DNA of 64,000 bases from Clostridium sp. AWRP (GCF_004006395.2 NZ_CP029758.2:2852001-2916000); one strand, 5' to 3'. Positions 43,452 through 52,260 are shown, counted from the first letter of the stretch. The notes: generated by a model from the sequence alone, not told the origin. Numbers and translations: made by a program.

Positions 43452-46127
43452 ATGGAAAATCAAAAAACGAATACGAACGATTTTCTTAGTGCAACAAACA
43501 TAACAGGAATTACATCAGCTATTAACGGCTCAAATGGATTAGTAAAAAGTGAGTCAGTACAGGATGATGCATCATCTACGGCTAAAATCGTCAGAACATG
43601 TTGTAGAGCATGTATTTCCAATTGTGGTGTTATTGCCCATGTTAAGAATGGGAAAGTAATCAAGCTTGAAGGCGATCCTGAGAATCCAATGAACAAAGGA
43701 TCAATGTGCGCCAAAGGACTCTCAGGCATACAAGCTCTTTATAATCCAAATCGTAATAAGTATCCAATGCTGAGAGTTGGCAAACGAGGTGAAAATAAAT
43801 GGAAGCGTATTTCTTGGGATGAAGCTATTGACATTCTTGCCAATAAGCTCATGGAAACCCGTGAAAAATATGGGGCAGAAGCTGTAATATGCTCTACTGG
43901 AGGAGGTGGAAACCCTGAGTTTTGGAGTATTTCTAGATTTTGTAATGTATTTGGTACTCCTAACTGGTTTGAGCCTGGTTGTGCTCAATGTTATCTACCA
44001 CGTACATTAGCCAATGGTCTGATGTATGGCGGTTCGGACTACAGTATCGCCGATTCAAACTGTCTAGAAATTTACGATTCCGATGAGACACCAATCAAAT
44101 GTCTAGTCATGTGGGGATCCGCTCCTTCATACTCCAGTCCTGCAATGGGCGGAGGCGCCGTTGCAGACCTTCGTGCCAATGGAGTAAAAACCGTTGTAAT
44201 CGACCCTCGTATGACTCCAGATGCAGCCAAGGCTGATGTTTGGTTACCTATAAGGCCTGGAAGCGATGTGGCACTCATGTTGGCTTGGACACGCTACATT
44301 ATCGATAAAAAACTTTACGATGAAGATTTTGTCATGAAATGGACAAATCTGCCCTACCTTGTAGACGTCAAAACTAAGATGTTATTGCGTGCTGATAAAA
44401 GTAATAACCACAAAATCCCCGATACCTTTATGGTGTGGGATACAAAAACTAACTCAGCTAAGCCACTTACCTATCCTTGGAATGATAACCTAGCTCCTGC
44501 GCTCGAAGGAACTTTCATGGTGAACGGAATTGAATGTAAAACTGGTTTTCAGCTTTTAAAGGAGAGGGTTGAACCTTATACTCTTGAAAAGGCAGCAAAA
44601 ACCTGTTGGCTTGATGTAAACAAAATTGAAGAAGCTATTAATTTATACACACAAAATTCCCCTTCAGGTCTTAACCTAGGTGTTGCTACCGACCAAAGCC
44701 CTAACTCAGTACAAGCAGCTATGGCAGCAGTTAACCTAAATGCACTAATGGGTAATATTGAAAAACCTGGAACGTTGATGCAGCGTTTTGCAACAAGTGG
44801 TGCTACACCTGTTTTAACGTATATAGTCCCACCTGCCCAGAAAATGCTTCCTGAAGAACAACTAAAAAAGCGTCTGGGTGGTACCGAATACAAAGGGCTT
44901 CTTCAGTGGTGGGCAGCTCAACCTTCCAGTGTTAGGGATGCAATTATTACCGGAAAACCTTATAAACCAAGAGTATGGATTGAACGATCCGGTAATAAGT
45001 TAGGTGCTGTTGCTGAGAGTGCATCATGGGTTCCTGCTCTTAAAGAAATGGACTTTATTGTACATATGTACATGTATCCTACTTCATTCTCTAACTATGC
45101 AGATCTACTCCTCCCCGCATCAGAATGGCTAGAAACAGATATGCCTGTAGAATCATGTAATAAAGTCTTTGCTAGACAAGCTGTTACACACCTATGGAAA
45201 ACCATGGATGAAACGTTGTTTTGGTCAAAGCTGGCAAAACGCTGTGCAGAACTTGGACATGAAAGCTGTAAGAAATCATTTGATGAAGAATATATGGGTG
45301 CTGATCTTCCTTACTGGGATAGCATGGAAGAGCTTCTTAATCGTTGTACAAGTGTTTTTGATATGACATGGGATGAATTCAAGAAAAAAGCTCCTTTTGA
45401 ATTCTTGCCTAAAAATGAGTGGAAACAGTACTATGTTTACAAACAGATCGATCCAAAGACAGGTAAGGCAAGAGGATTTGATACACCTTCTAAGAAAATT
45501 GAAATTTACTTGGAAAGCCTTATTACTTTAGGAAGAACAGGAATGCCTTATTCAACATATAAATTACCTCCTGCTTCAAAAGACTACGATCCACTGCCAT
45601 ACTACTTAGAGCCTTCTGAAAGTCCTCTTGAAGGCAGTGAACTGGCTAAAGAGTATCCTTTAGTTATGACCAATGGACGAATTCCTTTTTATCATCATAA
45701 TACATTAAGAAATGTCCCATGGTTAAGGGAGATGTATCCTGTGCCTGAAATATGGATTCACCCTACAGCTGCAAAAACTTATGGTATTTCCCATGGAGAC
45801 TGGGTATGGGTAGAATCTCTAAGGGGTAAAATTAAAGCAAAAGCTAATGTAACAAAAGGCATAAATCCCGGAACCGTATACATGGAGCGTTTTACTTTCC
45901 CCGAAAATTATCATACTGAGACCGAAGGATGGCGTGAAATGAACGTCAATGTACTTTCAAAATCAACTGCTCCATTTAATGATGTTGTTGGTACGTACAC
46001 TTTAAGAGGCTATCTTGTGAAAATTTCAAGAGCCGATGATGGTCCACCAAAAGGTGTCTGGACAAAACCTGAGCAGTTTAAGGCATGGCTTCCTCAGCCA
46101 TCTGATCCTACGGAGGTGGTTAAGTAA
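43452..46127 (+). CDS. Molybdopterin oxidoreductase catalytic subunit (DMSO reductase superfamily), substrate unknown
   Basis: The 891-residue protein has an N-terminal 4Fe-4S site C51-x2-C54-x3-C58-x27-C86, then the molybdopterin domain. Cys177 or Cys180 in NWFEPGCAQCYLPR is the likely metal ligand, followed by DSNCLEIYDS, VVIDPRMTPDAAKADVWLP and IRPGSDVALM. The C-terminal molydopterin-dinucleotide-binding domain includes LVMTNGRIPFYHHNTLRN. By memory the middle resembles the acetylene hydratase / transhydroxylase / catechol dehydroxylase branch more than DmsA or NarG. There is no twin-arginine signal, so it should stay in the cytoplasm. AAAGGAGG precedes ATG, and the stop overlaps the next gene as TAATG. 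Confidence 0.9.
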   Translation: MENQKTNTNDFLSATNITGITSAINGSNGLVKSESVQDDASSTAKIVRTCCRACISNCGVIAHVKNGKVIKLEGDPENPMNKGSMCAKGLSGIQALYNPNRNKYPMLRVGKRGENKWKRISWDEAIDILANKLMETREKYGAEAVICSTGGGGNPEFWSISRFCNVFGTPNWFEPGCAQCYLPRTLANGLMYGGSDYSIADSNCLEIYDSDETPIKCLVMWGSAPSYSSPAMGGGAVADLRANGVKTVVIDPRMTPDAAKADVWLPIRPGSDVALMLAWTRYIIDKKLYDEDFVMKWTNLPYLVDVKTKMLLRADKSNNHKIPDTFMVWDTKTNSAKPLTYPWNDNLAPALEGTFMVNGIECKTGFQLLKERVEPYTLEKAAKTCWLDVNKIEEAINLYTQNSPSGLNLGVATDQSPNSVQAAMAAVNLNALMGNIEKPGTLMQRFATSGATPVLTYIVPPAQKMLPEEQLKKRLGGTEYKGLLQWWAAQPSSVRDAIITGKPYKPRVWIERSGNKLGAVAESASWVPALKEMDFIVHMYMYPTSFSNYADLLLPASEWLETDMPVESCNKVFARQAVTHLWKTMDETLFWSKLAKRCAELGHESCKKSFDEEYMGADLPYWDSMEELLNRCTSVFDMTWDEFKKKAPFEFLPKNEWKQYYVYKQIDPKTGKARGFDTPSKKIEIYLESLITLGRTGMPYSTYKLPPASKDYDPLPYYLEPSESPLEGSELAKEYPLVMTNGRIPFYHHNTLRNVPWLREMYPVPEIWIHPTAAKTYGISHGDWVWVESLRGKIKAKANVTKGINPGTVYMERFTFPENYHTETEGWREMNVNVLSKSTAPFNDVVGTYTLRGYLVKISRADDGPPKGVWTKPEQFKAWLPQPSDPTEVVK

Positions 46128-46741
46128 TGAAACAGAATATTTTGGTAATTGATGTAGATAAATGTATTGGCTGCTATGGCTGCAAGGTAGCGTGTAAAAT
46201 GGAGAATGGAGTTGCTCTCGGCTCCTCAAGGAACAAATTATTGACCATAGGCCCCACTGGAACATATCCAGATATACAAATGTATTTTTTACCAGTGATG
46301 TGTCAGCAATGTGAGGATCCTGCTTGTGTCAAAGTCTGTCCTACAGGGGCATGTTATAAACGCAGTGAGGACGGTGTTATTGTTATTGACAAAGAAAAAT
46401 GTATTGGTTGTAAAAGCTGTCATAGAGCCTGCCCTTACGAAATAAACAACTTCAACAACGAAATGAAGGTAATGGATAAATGTACTCTTTGCTCTCATTT
46501 AACACAAAATGGTGAAAAACCTGCATGTGTAAAAACTTGTTCCAGCAGAGCCCTATATTTCGGTGATATCAACGATCCTAATAGCGATGTATCAATAGCA
46601 CTAAAAGAAGCTGGGAGTGAAAATGTATACAGTCTTCGTGATTTTGGTAATCATCCTTCTGTTCGATACATTTTGCGCCGTGACAAATGGATTGATGTTA
46701 TTCCACAGGAGTGTAACGAACAAGATGGGAGGAAAAGATAG
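46127..46741 (+). CDS. Four-cluster ferredoxin subunit of the molybdoenzyme (DmsB/PhsB-like)
   Basis: The 204-residue protein has cysteine groups for four 4Fe-4S clusters: CIGCYGCKVAC, CQQCEDPACVKVCPTGAC, CIGCKSCHRACP and CTLCSHLTQNGEKPACVKTC. It carries electrons to or from the molybdenum subunit. It overlaps the catalytic gene by one base and is followed at once by the chaperone gene. No membrane anchor gene (DmsC/NrfD type) is present. Confidence 0.93.
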   Translation: MKQNILVIDVDKCIGCYGCKVACKMENGVALGSSRNKLLTIGPTGTYPDIQMYFLPVMCQQCEDPACVKVCPTGACYKRSEDGVIVIDKEKCIGCKSCHRACPYEINNFNNEMKVMDKCTLCSHLTQNGEKPACVKTCSSRALYFGDINDPNSDVSIALKEAGSENVYSLRDFGNHPSVRYILRRDKWIDVIPQECNEQDGRKR

Positions 46742-47410
46742 GTGGATAGAAAATCAGATTCCTTGAAGCTTATGAAAAGCCGTGAGAATCTATATCGTTT
46801 TTTGATACGTCTTTATAAAATAGAAATAGATGAACCGTTACTTACACAAATGAAAGCTATGAACTTTCCTGTAGAGTGCTGCCAAACTAAACTCAGTGAA
46901 GGATACCGGATACTTAGAGAATATCTTGATAATTGCAGCAGTGATCCAATTACCGACCTAGCCAGCGACTATGCAAAAATTTTTCTTGCTGCAGGTATAG
47001 CAGACGGCTCTGCTGCCTTCCCATACGAATCAGTATATACTAGTAAAAAAAAGATTATTATGCAGGATGCTTATGATCAAGTAAAGTCGATATATGCCGC
47101 AAAAGGTCTTAAAAAAAATGATGATGAAGGGTCTGAATTTTATGAAGACCATATATCTTTAGAACTGGAATTTATGGCTTTTCTATGCCATGAGACACAA
47201 TACATTTTAGGCACACAGGATGAATCAAAATTCCTGTCCTGTATAAAAGAGCAGATGGATTTTCTAAGTAAGCATCTGTTGAATTGGGTTCCTAGATTTT
47301 GTTCTGATATAGAAAGATATGCTGATACAAAATTTTATAAAGGGATTGGAAAAATCACTGATAGCTACTTGGAATTGGATTATGCAATTTTGAAAAGTTT
47401 GACAGATTGA
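46742..47410 (+). CDS. TorD/DmsD-family molybdoenzyme chaperone
   Basis: The 222 mainly helical residues fit the TorD family, including YAKIFLAAGIADGSAAFPYESVY and EDHISLELEFMAFLCHE (E(P)xDH-like). Such proteins bind the apo catalytic subunit and guide cofactor insertion. The start is GTG 46742, immediately after the previous stop, with GGGAGG about 10 bases before. Since the partner has no Tat signal, its job here should be cofactor loading rather than export proofreading. Confidence 0.87.
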   Translation: MDRKSDSLKLMKSRENLYRFLIRLYKIEIDEPLLTQMKAMNFPVECCQTKLSEGYRILREYLDNCSSDPITDLASDYAKIFLAAGIADGSAAFPYESVYTSKKKIIMQDAYDQVKSIYAAKGLKKNDDEGSEFYEDHISLELEFMAFLCHETQYILGTQDESKFLSCIKEQMDFLSKHLLNWVPRFCSDIERYADTKFYKGIGKITDSYLELDYAILKSLTD

Positions 47411-47461
47411 ATATAAATATGTGTTATAAAAGAATTTATAGAAAGATAGGAGGATTAATCA

Positions 47462-48520
47462 TTGGGTTACTATGTAAGTTCGGAAAGAATGAATCAAATA
47501 ATCAATGAACTAAAAAAGGAATATAAAATTTATGCTCCAAAGCGTTTTAAAAACCGCGGTTGGAAGCCTAATACCGACTTAATACGTTACGATGAAATTA
47601 ATTCGGTATCAGAGATCGTTTATGATGAAAAATCCGATTTTTCACCAAAGGAAGTCTTTTATCCTATTAGTCAGACGCTTCTTTATTTTACTGAAGATAA
47701 TTGTAAAGAAAGTAGCATTGATAATAGTAAAGATATCATTCTCTTTGCACGTCCTTGTGATATTAACGGCATTAAGAGATTAGACACCATTTTCCTTAAA
47801 AATGGTAATCAGGAGGATAACTATTATAAACGGCTGCGTAATAAATTAAAAATCTTTATGTTGGAATGCCGGGAAGAGTTTGATAATTGCTTCTGTGTGT
47901 CCATGGGTTCAAATCAAACTGACAATTACAGTGCCGCAGTAAGGTTCGAGCAAAATGGCTTACTAGTAGAAATCAAAGATAATGAATTCAAAAAATACTT
48001 TGACGGCGAAACTTCAAGGAACTTTACTCCTGAGTTCGTTCAAAACAATCAAAAAAAAGTTAAATTACCAAAAATCGATAGCACTAACACTTTGAAAAAA
48101 GTGTACAACTTAGAATTTTGGAAAGACTTCAATGATAAGTGTTTAAGTTGTGGTGCTTGCAATACAGTCTGCATAACATGCAGCTGTTTCGATACCAGAG
48201 ACATAATATATAATGAAACCAGCCTTAACGGAGAGAGAAGAAGAGTATGGTCATCCTGTATGCTTGAAGATTTCACAATTATGGCTGGTGGACATGGTGT
48301 TAGAAATACAGCTGGTGAAAGGATGCGATTTAAAACCTTACACAAGGTCTATGATTACAATTCACGCTTTGGTGGAGATGAACATATGTGTGTGGGATGT
48401 GGCCGCTGCATTAAACGATGCCCTCAAGAGATTTCATTCTCTGATACTATAAGCAAATTGAGTGAAGAAGCAGCAAAAATATCAAATGAGAAAAAATCAT
48501 CTACGGAGGTGACTAAATAA
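47462..48520 (+). CDS. AsrA-like 4Fe-4S electron-transfer subunit
   Basis: The 352-residue protein matches anaerobic sulfite reductase subunit A in length and pattern: LFARPCDINGIKRLDTIFL, CLSCGACNTVCITCSCFDTRD-type first cluster region, and CVGCGRCIKRCPQEI. AsrA passes electrons to a terminal reductase. The start is TTG 47462 behind AGGAGG. It is the fourth gene of the molybdoenzyme operon. The siroheme subunit AsrC that normally completes the Asr complex is not present. Confidence 0.9.
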   Translation: MGYYVSSERMNQIINELKKEYKIYAPKRFKNRGWKPNTDLIRYDEINSVSEIVYDEKSDFSPKEVFYPISQTLLYFTEDNCKESSIDNSKDIILFARPCDINGIKRLDTIFLKNGNQEDNYYKRLRNKLKIFMLECREEFDNCFCVSMGSNQTDNYSAAVRFEQNGLLVEIKDNEFKKYFDGETSRNFTPEFVQNNQKKVKLPKIDSTNTLKKVYNLEFWKDFNDKCLSCGACNTVCITCSCFDTRDIIYNETSLNGERRRVWSSCMLEDFTIMAGGHGVRNTAGERMRFKTLHKVYDYNSRFGGDEHMCVGCGRCIKRCPQEISFSDTISKLSEEAAKISNEKKSSTEVTK

Positions 48521-49308
48521 TGAAAAATATCACACTACCGTCACCACATAAAATTCTAAATATCATACATGAAACTAATGCAGAATACACCTTCAGGGTA
48601 GAGTGTGACGTTGAAACCAAACACGGCCAATTTTTTCAACTATCAATCCCCAAAGTAGGTGAAGCTCCAATATCTGTAAGTGGCAAAGGAAATGGCTGGA
48701 TTGAGTTCACTATACGAAAAGTAGGACGACTTACCAATGGTCTTTTTGCTCTAAAGCCTGGAAATATGTTGTTTATGAGAGGACCTTATGGAAACTCCTG
48801 GCCGATAGATAAATTCAAGAACAAGGATTTGATAGTAATTGCTGGTGGAACAGGTCTAGCTCCAGTTAGAACTCTTTTGAACTATTTTTATGATCACCCG
48901 GATGAGATCAAATCAGTTAATGTGATTATAGGTTTCAAAGATATAAACTGCGTTTTATTTGACTATGATCTTAAAAAATTCAAGTCTAAATTCAATATGA
49001 TCTGCACCTTAGACAATGATAAAGCAGAGGGATTTGAAACTGGAATGGTCACTGCACACATCAAAAAAATCCCATTTAGCAGCTTTAGAGACTACAATGT
49101 AATTATGGTTGGTCCTCCAATAATGATGCATTTTGCAGGTAGGGAGTTACTTGTAAATGGTGTTGAAGATTCTAAAATATGGGTATCATTTGAAAGAAAA
49201 ATGTCTTGTGCAGTAGGTAAATGCGGCCACTGTAAGATAAATGAAACTTACGTTTGCCTTGAAGGACCTATTTTTAATTATACCAAAGCCAAAGACTTGC
49301 TGGACTAA
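48520..49308 (+). CDS. AsrB-like FAD/NAD(P)H oxidoreductase subunit
   Basis: The 262-residue protein is a ferredoxin-NADP reductase-type flavoprotein: FFQLSIPKVGEAPISVSG and VIAGGTGLAPVRTLL for flavin and nucleotide, then the C-terminal 2Fe-2S site MSCAVGKCGHCKI..C. AsrB takes electrons from NAD(P)H for AsrA. It starts within the asrA-like stop (TAATG). Together the two could replace a quinol-oxidising membrane anchor and couple NADH directly to the molybdenum enzyme. Confidence 0.92.
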   Translation: MKNITLPSPHKILNIIHETNAEYTFRVECDVETKHGQFFQLSIPKVGEAPISVSGKGNGWIEFTIRKVGRLTNGLFALKPGNMLFMRGPYGNSWPIDKFKNKDLIVIAGGTGLAPVRTLLNYFYDHPDEIKSVNVIIGFKDINCVLFDYDLKKFKSKFNMICTLDNDKAEGFETGMVTAHIKKIPFSSFRDYNVIMVGPPIMMHFAGRELLVNGVEDSKIWVSFERKMSCAVGKCGHCKINETYVCLEGPIFNYTKAKDLLD

Positions 49309-49317
49309 ATGACAACT

Positions 49318-49360
49318 TGAAAACAGGAACCTTGAATAAATATCAAAGTTCCTGTTTTCA
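49318..49360 (+). terminator. Terminator of the molybdoenzyme operon
   Basis: TGAAAACAGGAAC (49318-49330) pairs perfectly with GTTCCTGTTTTCA (49348-49360), 10 bases after the asrB-like stop. Confidence 0.85.
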
Positions 49361-50048
49361 TTAAAAGCTATTACTGCATTGTTAGTTTGGCTTTCAAAAT
49401 ATCCTGTGGCACTAGAAATACTGTATCCCAATTTTATTAAAACATTCTGCAGTGCTGCTACATCATTACTTCTCATTCCTAAACTTAAAGGCAATGTAGC
49501 AATATACAAAGGCTTACTATTTATTGTAATATTAAACTGCTTTATACTATCATAGCTCTTTGTACTTAACCCATCCCTGAAGGACTTACACCTGTGCTGT
49601 TAGCATAAAAACTTAATGCAGTTCCTACATAAAAGTATCCACTTACATCTAAATTTTTGATTTGAGGATTATATACATTTAAATTTAAGGTACCTTGAAC
49701 ATCAAAGGCTTTTTCGGATAGTGAATCCTTAAGGTATCCTATTACTTGATAACTTCCTGCAACTGCAGGTTTAAAACTAAAAGTATTTGAACTTAAATAA
49801 CCACTATCAGCTGCTATGCTGCTTCCATTCATAACCACAAATCTATATTGTGCGCTGCCAGAACCATTTACTTCACTTATAGTATAATTCACAGTACCTC
49901 CAATAAAGATAAAATTTGGTGAACCAGTATAAGTCATAGTAGGTTGAGCATACACTTTAGCAGCCATAGTTTTCATGCCATCATAATCCTTTGTTGAAAG
50001 TGAATTTTTCATATACACTGTTATATTATAGTCCCCTGCAAAATCATT
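49330..50048 (-). pseudogene. Decayed cell-wall protein: YYY-like repeat plus peptidoglycan-binding domain
   Basis: One frame (50048-49566) begins mid-domain with NDFAGDYNITVYMKNSLSTK and encodes an Ig-like triple-tyrosine-type module (FVVMNGSS, AGSYQVIGYLKDSLSEKAFD). A frameshift near 49566 moves the continuation (LSTKSYDSIKQFNITINSKP) to another frame. That frame leads into a PG_binding_1 domain (GMRSNDVAALQNVLIKLGY, GYFESQTNNAVIAF) cut off at the operon terminator. There is no valid start or end, so it is a relic of a larger exported wall-binding protein. Confidence 0.7.
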
Positions 50049-50147
50049 TTTTTAACAATACAAATTAGAAATTTATTTTTATATACAAATTTCTAACTTA
50101 TATATGGTATACTATAAAAAATATTACATATTTAGGGGAGGTTCATA

Positions 50148-50396
50148 ATGAAAAATAAAACAAAATTATTTGCAATTGGATTACTTTCAGCTGGAGCTTT
50201 AGTTCATGTTATCCATAAGGTAAGGAAAAAATCTAACTCAGAAAATATGATTATAATATCAGATAACGATTCTGATATTGATGATAAATTAAGGTTGCTT
50301 CTATCTCAGGGCAAAAAAATTAGAGCAATTAAAGAAGCTAAACATGATTTGCATCTTAATTTAAGGGATGCCAAGAAATATGTAGAACAATTATAA
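50148..50396 (+). CDS. Small membrane-anchored protein with L7/L12 C-terminal-like domain
   Basis: The 82-residue protein starts with a hydrophobic helix (about 5-24) and ends with KIRAIKEAKHDLHLNLRDAKKYVE. That ending resembles the C-terminal domain of ribosomal protein L7/L12 (GKKIxVIKxVRxxTGLGLKEAKxxVE). The L7/L12 N-terminal and hinge parts are absent, so it is not the ribosomal protein. GGGGAGG precedes the ATG and a clear terminator follows. The role is unknown; the domain might bind a translation GTPase or another partner at the membrane. Confidence 0.75.
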   Translation: MKNKTKLFAIGLLSAGALVHVIHKVRKKSNSENMIIISDNDSDIDDKLRLLLSQGKKIRAIKEAKHDLHLNLRDAKKYVEQL

Positions 50397-50422
50397 TCCA
50401 TACATTAATGTAGAAATTGAAA

Positions 50423-50450
50423 AAGCTCCGGATTTCCGGAGCTTCCTTTT
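50423..50450 (+). terminator. Terminator of the L7/L12-like gene
   Basis: AAGCTCCG and CGGAGCTT form a stem around GATTTC, followed by CCTTTTT. The stretch from 50451 to about 50660 shows no other feature. Confidence 0.85.
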
Positions 50451-50664
50451 TAATGTCATCAATACATTTAATATTTTAAAATAACTAAAATAATTAGGAG
50501 ATGTTCATGTTGTAAATTTAAATAATAAAAATATAACACAAATTTTAATTATATAGTGTATTTTTCACCTAGTTTGTAATATAATAGTAAATATGTAGGG
50601 TGAGTGGATTACAGGAAGCTGTATACATTCACAAAACTATGTCATGCATGAAAAAACTTATATG

Positions 50665-50695
50665 AGCAAGTAGCTTTTAGCCGAAGCTACTTGCT
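50665..50695 (-). terminator. Terminator of the small membrane protein gene
   Basis: AGCAAGTAGCTT (50665-50676) pairs perfectly with AAGCTACTTGCT (50684-50695). The right arm overlaps the last codons of the minus-strand gene at 50687. Confidence 0.65.
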
Positions 50696-50881
50696 ATTTT
50701 CTTTTTTAGGTTTATCTACATCGACCCTAACATCATTTAAAACTTTATCTTTTGAAACACTTGTCTTGCTTTCAAAAAACATTTTAATTTTATCTTGTTT
50801 ATAACAAAATACTGATAAAATACACAAACTCGATACTTCAGTTATGGAAAGCACTATAATGCACAAAAAGAAAAAGCTCAT
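50687..50881 (-). CDS. Small single-span membrane protein
   Basis: The 64 residues have an N-terminal hydrophobic helix (about 2-27) and a charged tail (Lys/Asp/Glu-rich, ending PKKENSK). No family is recognised. GGAGGAGG lies 8 bases before ATG 50881; another ATG four bases earlier is out of frame. A promoter TTGCTA (50940-50935) / TATAAT (50917-50912) with a 17-base spacer fits it. The size and shape allow a toxin-like or accessory membrane peptide, but nothing proves either. Confidence 0.55.
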   Translation of the reverse strand: MSFFFLCIIVLSITEVSSLCILSVFCYKQDKIKMFFESKTSVSKDKVLNDVRVDVDKPKKENSK

Positions 50882-50885
50882 TCAT

Positions 50886-50957
50886 ATTACCTCCTCCCAT
50901 TGTGTCAACCCATTATACCTGCAATCCACTCATATAGCAATTACGGGAGGAGGTAAT
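50886..50957. promoter_or_regulatory. Divergent duplicated ribosome-binding sites forming a 13-bp inverted repeat
   Basis: ATTACCTCCTCCC (50886-50898) is the perfect reverse complement of GGGAGGAGGTAAT (50945-50957). The left arm is the ribosome site of the minus-strand small protein. The right arm is followed on the plus strand by TTG and an eight-codon frame ending TAA. If a transcript spans both arms, the left site would be sequestered. Confidence 0.45.
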
Positions 50958-51523
50958 TTGCATAACATAATTTATTGCTACTAAATACATTATATCACAT
51001 TAAACCATAATTATGGTAAATTAAAGAATAACAATTTGTTAATTTATTGAAATTTTAAAAACAATTAAATTATATCGAAAAAGATATGCCTAACTGAGGG
51101 TTGATCTAGATTCTATATATAATTATATGCTATTACCTATTGAATAAATTACTATTTAATGCTATCATTTTATTAATAAATTTATATTTTGACAAATACT
51201 GTCAAAGCCTGTATTGACCCATTAAAGTACAGGTTTTAAGATGTATCTATTTTAAATCTTATTTATATACTTGAATAATTTCTAATAATCAGTTCACTAT
51301 ATTTGTATTTTTACTAACACGCCTTTCTACTAGATTATGATTTCTCTTAACTTCATCTATACTAAAATCTTTATATAGATCTCTTATTATAATTTTAAAA
51401 ATTAGAAACCGGTTGGAAATATTTTAGGAAACTCTTTATTATCAATACTTTTAGGATTATAATAAAAATAAGAAATGGCTAATTTACACAATTTGAACCT
51501 TAACATGAGAAAGGATTTTGTTT
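50958..51523. other. Intergenic stretch without clear gene
   Basis: Very A/T-rich. A weak hairpin AAAGCCTGTA/TACAGGTTTT lies at 51204-51237. On the minus strand about 51290-51420 has a short open stretch reading RDLYKDFSIDEVKRNHNLV, perhaps a gene scar, but without a start or recognisable family. The last 40 bases hold the PAP2 gene's ribosome site. Confidence 0.4.
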
Positions 51524-52198
51524 ATGGAACAGAATAAAAAGGCAAATAAAAAATACAACCACTTTTTGTCGTTAACTATATTTATATTTTTAACCTTATG
51601 GTTTGCATATCTAAAAAAAACTATAGTTTCTCAACATATTATGTATTCTTATCTTGATTCTAAAATACCTTTTGTGAAAGAATTCGTTTTAGCGTATTAT
51701 TTCTGGTTTGCTTATATGTCTATCGGTTTTGTATATCTTGGTTTTGTATCAAAAATAGATTTCTATAAAATGGAACTATTTCTTTCATTAAGCATGACTA
51801 TTTCCTTTATAATATTTATACTATATCCAAATTCTCAATTTCCCAGACCAAGTGTACCAGGTAATGATATTTTTTCTAGGCTAGTTAATTTTATTTATGA
51901 CCATGATGGCACAAACAATGTATTTCCAAGCATTCATGTTTGTAATTCCATTGGAGTTCATATAGGCTTAATTAACTGTTATAAATTAAAAGATAAAACT
52001 TTAATTAAAAATTTATCATTTATAGCTGCACTATTAATATGTGCTTCTACAGTATTTATAAAACAACATTCAATCATAGATATTGTTGGAGGAGTTATTC
52101 TTGCTGCAATAATTTACATATGTATTTATCAAATACCAAAATTATTTATGTCTTCACTAAAAATGGGCAACTTAAAAATTGAAAACAGGAAATACTAA
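51524..52198 (+). CDS. PAP2-family membrane phosphatase
   Basis: The 224-residue protein has about six membrane helices and two of the phosphatase motifs: PSIH in NVFPSIHVCNS and KQHSIIDIVGG with the catalytic His. The first motif region is FPRPSVPG instead of the common KxxxxxxRP. It would dephosphorylate a lipid phosphate at the membrane. ATG 51524 follows AAAGGA at 9 bases. It is a single gene. Confidence 0.83.
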   Translation: MEQNKKANKKYNHFLSLTIFIFLTLWFAYLKKTIVSQHIMYSYLDSKIPFVKEFVLAYYFWFAYMSIGFVYLGFVSKIDFYKMELFLSLSMTISFIIFILYPNSQFPRPSVPGNDIFSRLVNFIYDHDGTNNVFPSIHVCNSIGVHIGLINCYKLKDKTLIKNLSFIAALLICASTVFIKQHSIIDIVGGVILAAIIYICIYQIPKLFMSSLKMGNLKIENRKY

Positions 52199-52222
52199 TT
52201 CGATACCTATAATTCTCAGAGA

Positions 52223-52260
52223 TAAATAATAGAACTACCTTAGGTTAGTTCCATTATTTA
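52223..52260. terminator. Bidirectional terminator between PAP2 and the AgrC-like kinase
   Basis: TAAATAATAGAACTA (52223-52237) pairs with TAGTTCCATTATTTA (52246-52260) with one mismatch, at a convergent junction. Confidence 0.7.

Noticed and set aside
43452..46127. Formate dehydrogenase catalytic subunit
   Set aside because: The metal-ligand region is NWFEPGCAQC without the Fdh-type VCHxP/Sec context, and no in-frame TGA occurs there. The N-terminus and partners also differ.
47462..49308. Complete dissimilatory anaerobic sulfite reductase operon
   Set aside because: AsrA and AsrB homologues are present but no siroheme-containing AsrC follows; a terminator lies 10 bases after the AsrB-like gene and the next sequence is a pseudogene on the other strand.
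50148..50396. Ribosomal protein L7/L12
   Set aside because: It has a membrane helix, lacks the N-terminal dimerisation and hinge regions, and is outside a ribosomal operon.
51290..51420. Short open stretch on the minus strand reading RDLYKDFSIDEVKRNHNLV
   Set aside because: Only about 40 codons, no start codon or ribosome site, and no family recognised. It is mentioned only as a possible scar.
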